Below, in pieces: positions 22,464-27,362 of a stretch of 27,362 nt of DNA (the stretch's first letter is position 1; the number at the start of each line of letters is the position of its first letter). The position numbers were made by a program, and so were the translations under genes. This stretch comes from JBDTDV01 sp039922875 (GTDB lineage Bacteria > Actinomycetota > Actinomycetes > Actinomycetales > Microbacteriaceae), in contig JBDTDV010000033.1 in assembly GCA_039922875.1 (NCBI GenBank), positions 1-27,362 on the forward strand. Direction: 5' to 3'. A model generated the notes under the pieces. That model was not told the DNA's origin, did not search any database, and saw only the letters and a program-made list of their open reading frames with translations.

Positions 22464-23229
22464 TCGGCACCGCGACGACGACCTTTGCCGGCCGCAGTAA
22501 CACCGCGCCGAGATGGTAGCCCGTCTCCACGACATCGGCGATGGTCTCGGTGTCGGCATCCGCGGACGGCTGCTGGAAAACCGCCTCGTGAAGCTGCGGA
22601 TCGAATGGATCACCTACCGCGCCGAACGGAACGAGGCCGAGCCGGGTGACGCTGAAGCGCAGTTTCTGCGCGATGGTCGCGAACGCCTCGCCCTCGACGA
22701 GATCGCCGTGCTTCTCGGCACGATCGAGGTCATCGAGCACCGGGAGCAGTGCGCGGACGGTTTCGCCCACAGAGCGTTCCCGCTCCAACTCGCGGTTCGC
22801 CTCGGTCCGTTTGCGATAGTTCGCGTATTCCGCGGTGACCCGCTGCAGATCGGCGAGCCGTTCCGCTGCGAGGTCCTCGGCAGCGCTCTGCCTGGAGAGG
22901 AAGGACAGATCGGCGTCGGTGAGCGTGGTCTCGACGTCCGGCCCCTCCGCCTCGATCAACCCGTCGACCGCCTCGGTCTCTGAGCCCTTCTTCGAGTTCT
23001 CGTTCCCAGAATCCGCGCCGGTCTTCGAGGTCGCCGATGGAACTGCGTTCTGCGGTCCGCCTTCGGTCCCAGCGGACGCCGGAGCATCGTCGGGATGTCG
23101 TACCTTTCCGGTGACGGGGTCGACGCGGCGCTTATCGCGCACGATCGGCTCCTCCCGCTTCTGGCGTTCCTCGCGCTCCTGGCGCCCCTGGTCCCGGTCC
23201 GGGTTCGGATGGTTCTTTTTCGCCGCCAT
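22456..23229 (-). CDS. grpE: Nucleotide exchange factor GrpE
   Basis: 257 residues, longer than typical because of a charged, disordered N-terminal region (1-100) rich in Arg, Glu, Lys and Pro. The GrpE core then follows: a long coiled coil (about 115-160, with LADLQRVTAEYANYRKRTEA), VRALLPVLDDLDRA, and the C-terminal beta domain with PFGAVGDPFDPQLHEAV and VVETGYHLGAVLLRPAKVVVA. It releases ADP from DnaK. Its ATG follows the dnaK TAG directly with no gap, so it is translationally coupled. The long charged N-terminus could be a degradation-prone or thermosensing arm, but that is speculation. Confidence 0.95.
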   Translation of the reverse strand: MAAKKNHPNPDRDQGRQEREERQKREEPIVRDKRRVDPVTGKVRHPDDAPASAGTEGGPQNAVPSATSKTGADSGNENSKKGSETEAVDGLIEAEGPDVETTLTDADLSFLSRQSAAEDLAAERLADLQRVTAEYANYRKRTEANRELERERSVGETVRALLPVLDDLDRAEKHGDLVEGEAFATIAQKLRFSVTRLGLVPFGAVGDPFDPQLHEAVFQQPSADADTETIADVVETGYHLGAVLLRPAKVVVAVPNG

Positions 23230-25131
23230 CTACTTGGTCCCTGAACTCGTTGAAGGAGTCTCGTCCTCGTCGTCGACGACCTCGGCGTCGACGACATCCT
23301 CGTCAGAGGAGGAGGTCTCACCGTCGCCCGTCGCGCCATCGGGCGTTTCGGTCGCTGAGCCGGCTGCGGCGGCATCCGCCTGCGCAGAGGCATAGATTGC
23401 CTCACCAAGCTTGCTCTGGCTGGCTACCAGCTTGTCGTACGCGGCCTTGATCGCGTCATCGTCGTCTCCGGCGAGTGCGCTTTTGAGCCCGTCGACGTCG
23501 CCCTGAACCTCGTTCTTGACGGCCTCCGGCAATTTGTCGGCGTTTTCGCGGATCATCTTGTCGATCGAGTAGGACAGCTGCTCCGCCCCGTTACGGGTCT
23601 CGGCGGCTTCGCGGCGGCGCTTGTCCTCCGCGGCGTTCTCTTCACCCTCGCGGACCATGCGCTCGATGTCTTCCTTCGGCAGCGATGAACCGCCGGTGAT
23701 CGTCATCGACTGCTCCTTGCCGGTGCCTTTGTCCTTGGCCGAGACGTGCACGATTCCGTTCGCGTCGATGTCGAAGGTCACCTCAACCTGCGGGATACCG
23801 CGCGGCGCCGGTGCGATCCCGGTCAGTTCGAACGTGCCCAGGTTCTTATTGTCCCTGGTGAATTCGCGCTCGCCCTGGAACACTTGGATGGCAACCGACG
23901 GCTGGTTGTCGTCGGCCGTGGTGAATGTTTCGCTGCGCTTGGTCGGGATCGCGGTGTTGCGCTCGATCAGCTTGGTCATGATGCCGCCCTTGGTCTCGAT
24001 GCCGAGAGAGAGCGGGGTCACGTCGATGAGCAGAACGTCCTTGCGCTCGCCCTTCAGCACGCCGGCCTGCAAAGTTGCGCCCACGGCCACAACCTCGTCG
24101 GGGTTCACGCTCTTGTTGGGCTCCTGGCCTCCGGTCAGCTTCTTGACCAGTTCGGCCACCGCAGGCATCCGAGTCGATCCACCAACCAGTACCACATGCG
24201 CGATGTCACCGACCTTGATGCCGGCCTCGCGGATCACGTCTTCGAAGGGCTTCTTGGTGCGCTCGAGCAGGTCCTCGGTCATTTGCTCGAACTGAGCGCG
24301 GCTGAGCGTTTCGTCCAGGTTCGCCGGGCCGTTCTCGGTCAGCGACAGGTAGGGCAGCTGGATACTGGTGGACATCGAGGAGCTGAGCTCCTTCTTGGCC
24401 TGCTCCGATGCCTCCTTGAGGCGCTGCTTGGCGATCTTGTCATTGGAGACGTCAACGCCGGTGGTGTCCTTGAACTTCTTGATCAGCCACTCGACCACGC
24501 GCTGGTCCCAGTCGTCGCCGCCGAGCTTGTTGTCGCCGGAGGTGGCGCGTACCTGAATGGTGGAGAAGTCATCATCCTTGCCCACCTCGAGCAGGGAGAC
24601 ATCGAATGTGCCGCCGCCGAGGTCGAAGACCAGGATGAGCTCGTCTTCCTTGCCCTTGTCCAGGCCATACGCCAGGGCCGCCGCGGTCGGCTCGTTGATG
24701 ATCCGCAACACGTTGAGTCCGGAGATCTCACCGGCTTCCTTGGTTGCCTGACGCTGGGCGTCGTTGAAGTAGGCGGGGACGGTGACCACGGCATCGGTGA
24801 CCGTGTCGCCCAAGTATTGCTCGGCGTCGCGCTTGAGCTTGGCCAGGATGCGTGCAGAGATCTCCTGAGCGGTGTACTTCTTGGAGTCGACGCTCATCGA
24901 CCAATCGGTGCCCATGTGGCGCTTGACGCTGGAAATGGTGCGGTCAACGTTGGTGACGGCCTGGCGCTTGGCGGTCTCACCGACCAACACCTCCCCATCC
25001 TTCGTGAACGCGACAACGGACGGAGTGGTCCGGAAACCCTCCGCGTTGGCGATGACGGTGGGTTCGCCACCCTCTAGAACGGCAACCACAGAGTTCGTGG
25101 TTCCCAGGTCGATTCCTACTGCACGAGACAT
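23230..25131 (-). CDS. dnaK: Chaperone DnaK (Hsp70)
   Basis: 633 residues, a full-length Hsp70. The nucleotide-binding domain opens with VGIDLGTTNSVVAVLEGG and carries NDAQRQATKEAG, NEPTAAALAYG, FDLGGGTFDVSLLE and VLVGGSTRMPAV. The interdomain linker DVLLIDVTPLSLGIET leads into the substrate-binding domain with its helical lid. The tail is acidic and Ala/Asp-rich. Gram-positive DnaKs lack a segment in the first quarter of the protein, and this one fits that short form. The start at 25131 follows GAAGGAG; an in-frame start six codons earlier lies inside that RBS. Transcription should start from a TTGACA-17-AATACT promoter whose -10 is overlapped by a HAIR site, with a second HAIR just upstream, so HspR control is expected. 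First gene of the dnaK-grpE-dnaJ-hspR operon. Confidence 0.97.
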   Translation of the reverse strand: MSRAVGIDLGTTNSVVAVLEGGEPTVIANAEGFRTTPSVVAFTKDGEVLVGETAKRQAVTNVDRTISSVKRHMGTDWSMSVDSKKYTAQEISARILAKLKRDAEQYLGDTVTDAVVTVPAYFNDAQRQATKEAGEISGLNVLRIINEPTAAALAYGLDKGKEDELILVFDLGGGTFDVSLLEVGKDDDFSTIQVRATSGDNKLGGDDWDQRVVEWLIKKFKDTTGVDVSNDKIAKQRLKEASEQAKKELSSSMSTSIQLPYLSLTENGPANLDETLSRAQFEQMTEDLLERTKKPFEDVIREAGIKVGDIAHVVLVGGSTRMPAVAELVKKLTGGQEPNKSVNPDEVVAVGATLQAGVLKGERKDVLLIDVTPLSLGIETKGGIMTKLIERNTAIPTKRSETFTTADDNQPSVAIQVFQGEREFTRDNKNLGTFELTGIAPAPRGIPQVEVTFDIDANGIVHVSAKDKGTGKEQSMTITGGSSLPKEDIERMVREGEENAAEDKRRREAAETRNGAEQLSYSIDKMIRENADKLPEAVKNEVQGDVDGLKSALAGDDDDAIKAAYDKLVASQSKLGEAIYASAQADAAAAGSATETPDGATGDGETSSSDEDVVDAEVVDDEDETPSTSSGTK

Positions 25132-25152
25132 ACGCGTATTCTCCTTCACGAC

Positions 25153-25212
25153 CCCCGAGCTTGCCGAAGGGGCTGAATGATTGATCGAGCGATCCCTTCG
25201 GCAAGCTCAGGG
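25153..25212. repeat. Inverted repeat in the dnaK leader
   Basis: GAGCTTGCCGAAGGG (25157-25171) pairs perfectly with 25194-25208. With one mismatch the arms extend to 19 bp each (25153-25171 and 25194-25212) around a 22-nt loop. It lies between the predicted dnaK transcription start and the RBS, so the mRNA leader would carry this hairpin. The arm sequence GGCAAGCTCAGGG recurs once at 17700-17712, next to the DHA2 exporter gene. Repeats of this appearance are scattered in many actinobacterial genomes. Confidence 0.8.
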
Positions 25213-25229
25213 AACGAGTCCTCGCAAGA

Positions 25230-25250
25230 CTTGAGCCTTGCAGGCTCAAG
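25230..25250 (-). promoter_or_regulatory. HAIR operator 1 of dnaK
   Basis: CTTGAGC (25230-25236), 7 nt, GCTCAAG (25244-25250) is a perfect inverted repeat. It differs from the HAIR consensus only in the innermost base of each arm. It shares its CT with the predicted -10 box. Confidence 0.9.
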
Positions 25251-25277
25251 TATTTCATCGGCGAAAACCCTTGTCAA
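25249..25277 (-). promoter_or_regulatory. dnaK promoter (TTGACA-17-AATACT)
   Basis: Read on the minus strand, a perfect -35 TTGACA (25272-25277) is followed after 17 nt by AATACT (25249-25254). The transcription start would fall near 25242, inside HAIR 1, giving a leader of about 110 nt. Confidence 0.75.
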
Positions 25278-25291
25278 GTCGAAGGGCGAAA

Positions 25292-25312
25292 CTTGCGTCG
25301 TCTTGGCTCAAG
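25292..25312 (-). promoter_or_regulatory. HAIR operator 2 of dnaK, imperfect
   Basis: CTTGCGT (25292-25298), 7 nt, GCTCAAG (25306-25312): one half-site is intact and the other has CGT in place of AGC. It lies 14 bp upstream of the -35 box. Confidence 0.7.
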
Positions 25313-25391
25313 GTATCAGGATCATGGGTCACGAAACCCGCGGGCCGGATGCTGGCGTCATCGAATCTCGGCTTTTCGGCCGGGCGGCGGA

Positions 25392-25397
25392 TAGCCT
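25392..25397 (+). promoter_or_regulatory. -10 box (TAGCCT) for UMF1-type gene
   Basis: TAGCCT ends 6 bases before the ATG at 25404. No Shine-Dalgarno is present. Confidence 0.4.
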
Positions 25398-25403
25398 GAC
25401 GTC

Positions 25404-26732
25404 ATGACCGAAGACGTTCCCGCGCCGGCTCTGGCCGACGATACCGTCACCGGCAGCATCCCGGGCCGCCGGATCCTCGCCTGGGCACTCTGGGACTGGG
25501 GATCAGCCGCATTCAATGCGGTGGTCACCACCTTCGTCTTCACGGTGTATTTGACCGGCGCCAGTTTCGGCGACAAGGCGGATGTCTCGGCGAGCCTCGG
25601 CTGGGCACTGGCAATCGCCGGGGTGGTGGTGGCGATACTTGCGCCGATCACCGGCCAGCGTTCGGACGTCTCCGGACACCGGAAGTTCTGGCTGGCGGTC
25701 AACACCTACGCGGTGGTGGTGGTGATCGGCCTGATGTTCTTCGTGCAGGCCAGCAGCGAGTTCCTGATCCTGGGCCTCGTGCTGGTGGCAGCAGGCACCG
25801 TGTTCTTCGAGTTCGCCAGCGTCAACTACAACGCCATGCTTGCCCAGGTGTCTACCCCGCGCACCGTCGGCAAGGTCAGCGGATTCGGCTGGGGAATGGG
25901 ATACATCGGCGGAATCGCGCTGCTCCTGATCGTCTATTTCGGACTGATCAAGCCGGAGGTCGGGCTGTTTGGCGTAACCGACGAGGACGGCCTGTCGGTG
26001 CGCGTCGCCATGCTGATCGCCGCTGCCTGGTTCGGCTTGTTCGCCATTCCCGCGCTGGTGGCGGTGCCCGAGTACGCCGCGCCAACGGCGGCAAAACGCG
26101 ACCGGGTCGGGTTCTTCCGCTCTTACGCGGTGCTGGCTCGCGACATCCGGCACTTGTGGCGGGTGAATCCACACACCGTTCGCTTCCTAGTGGCCAGCGC
26201 GGTTTTCCGGGACGGGCTGACCGGGGTGTTCACCTTCGGCGGAGTGCTGGCAGCAGGCACCTTCGGATTCTCCCCCGGCGATGTGATCGTGTTCGCGATC
26301 GCGGCCAATGTGGTAGCCGGCGTCGCGACCGTGGCCACGGGCACCCTGGATGATCGCCTGGGCGCCAAGCCGGTCATCGTTGGCTCGTTGATCGGCCTGG
26401 TGGTCTGCGGCACGGCAGTGTTCGTGCTGCACGACGGCGGCCAGATCGTGTTCTGGACCTTCGGCCTGGCGTTGACCCTGTTCGTCGGACCCTCCCAATC
26501 GGCCAGCCGCACCTTCTTGGCCAGGCTAATTCCCGCCGGCCGGGAAGGCGAGGTGTTTGGCCTGTACGCAACCACCGGCAAGGCGGCGACCTTCCTCGCC
26601 CCGGCGGCCTTCTCGATCTTCGTGTCGATCTTCCATGCGCAGTACTGGGGCATCCTCGGCATCGTGCTGGTGCTGGCCGTCGGGCTGCTGTTGCTGCTGC
26701 CGGTCAAGGGCAGCCAGGAGCGCCTCGGCTAG
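25404..26732 (+). CDS. UMF1/Atg22-like MFS transporter
   Basis: 442 residues with about 12 hydrophobic segments. The opening ILAWALWDWGSAAFNAVVTTFVFTVYL pattern (WDWG/NSAF near the first helix) is the hallmark of the UMF1 family, related to the yeast vacuolar effluxer Atg22. Further family traits are FFEFASVNYNAMLAQVSTP, GKVSGFGWGMGYIGG, a middle soluble loop with the FFRSYAVLARDIRHLW stretch, GPSQSASRTFLARLIP and GEVFGLYATTGKAATFL. Characterised relatives export amino acids from the vacuole; bacterial members are uncharacterised, so the substrate is unknown. The gene is divergent from dnaK across 272 bp that hold the HAIR sites, and its own TAGCCT box suggests a leaderless transcript. Confidence 0.9.
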   Translation: MTEDVPAPALADDTVTGSIPGRRILAWALWDWGSAAFNAVVTTFVFTVYLTGASFGDKADVSASLGWALAIAGVVVAILAPITGQRSDVSGHRKFWLAVNTYAVVVVIGLMFFVQASSEFLILGLVLVAAGTVFFEFASVNYNAMLAQVSTPRTVGKVSGFGWGMGYIGGIALLLIVYFGLIKPEVGLFGVTDEDGLSVRVAMLIAAAWFGLFAIPALVAVPEYAAPTAAKRDRVGFFRSYAVLARDIRHLWRVNPHTVRFLVASAVFRDGLTGVFTFGGVLAAGTFGFSPGDVIVFAIAANVVAGVATVATGTLDDRLGAKPVIVGSLIGLVVCGTAVFVLHDGGQIVFWTFGLALTLFVGPSQSASRTFLARLIPAGREGEVFGLYATTGKAATFLAPAAFSIFVSIFHAQYWGILGIVLVLAVGLLLLLPVKGSQERLG

Positions 26733-26736
26733 TGAG

Positions 26737-26821
26737 CGTTGCCGTCCGGCAGGCGGATCGACCGGGCGGGCCGCGGCATCGACCGTTGCCTGCCGCCGCG
26801 TCGACCGAGCGGGCCGCGGCA
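26737..26821. repeat. Imperfect tandem duplication between UMF1-type gene and idi
   Basis: The segments 26758-26778 and 26801-26821 are 21-bp direct repeats with one mismatch. Each is preceded by a related GTTGCC-starting stretch, giving a unit of about 40 bp. The repeat fills most of the 106-bp gap. Confidence 0.75.
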
Positions 26822-26826
26822 CGAGG

Positions 26827-26832
26827 GACAAT
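26827..26832 (+). promoter_or_regulatory. Possible -10 box (GACAAT) for idi
   Basis: GACAAT is followed by GGATGC and then the ATG at 26839, the same 6-nt spacing as other leaderless candidates here. Confidence 0.35.
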
Positions 26833-26838
26833 GGATGC

Positions 26839-27362
26839 ATGACCGAGGCACGTGAACAGGTGGTACTTCTCTCCGACGGCGGTTCGCCGATCGGCGTCGC
26901 CGACAAGGCGACAGTGCACAGCACGGACACTCCCCTGCACCTGGCCTTTTCCTGCCATGTCTACGACGCGCAGGGCCGCATCCTGGTTACCCGTCGCGCG
27001 CTGACCAAGCTGACCTGGCCGGGGGTGTGGACTAACTCGTTCTGTGGGCATCCGGCGCCGGGAGAGGAGATCGAGGCTGCCGTGAACCGCCGGGGCGCCG
27101 AGGAGCTCGGCATCCGGCTGGAGAAGCTGGTGCCCGCACTGCCGGACTTCCGATATCGCGCGGTCGATGCATCCGGTGTCGTCGAGCGCGAGGTCTGCCC
27201 GGTCTACACAGCGGTGACGACGGATGCCATCAGCCCGGCCCCCGAGGAAGTGGCCGAGTGGGAGTGGGCCGAGCCTGCCGCTCTGCTCGCCGCCGTCGAG
27301 GCGACCCCGTGGGCGTTCAGCCCGTGGCTGACCCTGCAACTACCCCTGCTCTATCCGGCAAC
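26839..27362 (+). CDS. idi: Isopentenyl-diphosphate delta-isomerase type I (3' truncated)
   Basis: 174 codons are visible before the window ends; the family is about 180 residues, so only a few are missing. The Nudix-like type I enzyme interconverts isopentenyl and dimethylallyl diphosphate, the starter units for menaquinone, carotenoids and other isoprenoids. Catalytic and metal residues are all in place: H27 and H34 (VHSTDTPLH), C69 and H71 in NSFCGHP, E89 in the Nudix-like helix (RRGAEELGI), and E116/E118 in VEREVCPVY. The ATG at 26839 is the only sensible start, as the ATG at 26831 meets a stop at once. No other isoprenoid gene is in view. Carotenoid genes often neighbour idi in Microbacteriaceae and may lie just beyond the window (inference). 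Confidence 0.95.
   Translation, partial: MTEAREQVVLLSDGGSPIGVADKATVHSTDTPLHLAFSCHVYDAQGRILVTRRALTKLTWPGVWTNSFCGHPAPGEEIEAAVNRRGAEELGIRLEKLVPALPDFRYRAVDASGVVEREVCPVYTAVTTDAISPAPEEVAEWEWAEPAALLAAVEATPWAFSPWLTLQLPLLYPA

Noticed and set aside
23746..25077. 443-residue plus-strand frame opposite dnaK
   Set aside because: It is the mirror of highly conserved dnaK codons, with no recognisable domain and no RBS.
25132..25403. CIRCE element (HrcA site) upstream of dnaK
   Set aside because: No TTAGCACTC-N9-GAGTGCTAA-like sequence was found. The inverted repeats present fit HAIR and the leader hairpin instead.

Overview
The window looks like a piece of chromosome from a high-GC actinobacterium, most likely a member of the Microbacteriaceae. 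The clues are the strongly GC-rich third codon positions, the many GTG/TTG starts, an HspR/HAIR heat-shock circuit, a cysteine-free DnaJ inside the dnaK operon, a ClpB without its N domain, a type I Idi, and start codons preceded by a TAnnnT box at 5-7 nt (leaderless transcripts). The family-level assignment is inference. No tRNA, rRNA, CRISPR array, transposase or phage gene was seen.

Layout. 1-1171: 3' end of a secreted protein with chitobiase-like C-terminal modules and FG-GAP/VCBS repeats. 1410-3651: a DUF6421-type protein and a short-chain dehydrogenase, separated by a large inverted repeat. 3691-6465: a small zinc-ribbon protein (minus), an AI-2E/PerM-family permease and an L-threonine aldolase-type PLP enzyme; the permease gene is bracketed by two copies of a 57-bp palindromic element, one of which supplies its stop codon. 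6481-8953: a zinc alcohol dehydrogenase divergent from gluconokinase, which overlaps a thioesterase-like gene. 8980-12210 (minus): an XRE-cupin regulator with a palindrome over its own promoter and start, clpB under a perfect HAIR operator, and a small alpha/beta-barrel protein. 12382-13440: a LuxR-type regulator divergent from the barrel gene, with a perfect 14-bp palindrome between them. 13453-20936 (minus): a DHA2 drug exporter, a UbiB/ABC1 kinase-like protein, a small membrane protein, a second DHA2 exporter and an NtaA-type FMN monooxygenase. 21030-25131 (minus): the heat-shock operon dnaK-grpE-dnaJ-hspR. 25404-27362: a UMF1-type MFS protein and idi, which runs off the window.

How the genes work together. 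The clearest circuit is heat shock. HspR, the last gene of the dnaK operon, should bind HAIR sites in front of dnaK (two) and clpB (one). At both promoters the predicted -10 box shares its final CT with the first CT of the HAIR site, so a bound repressor would cover the promoter. DnaK/GrpE/DnaJ and ClpB together form the disaggregation machinery. The remaining genes are mostly independent one- or two-gene units. Many of them appear to be leaderless, while genes inside operons and the chaperone genes carry Shine-Dalgarno sequences.
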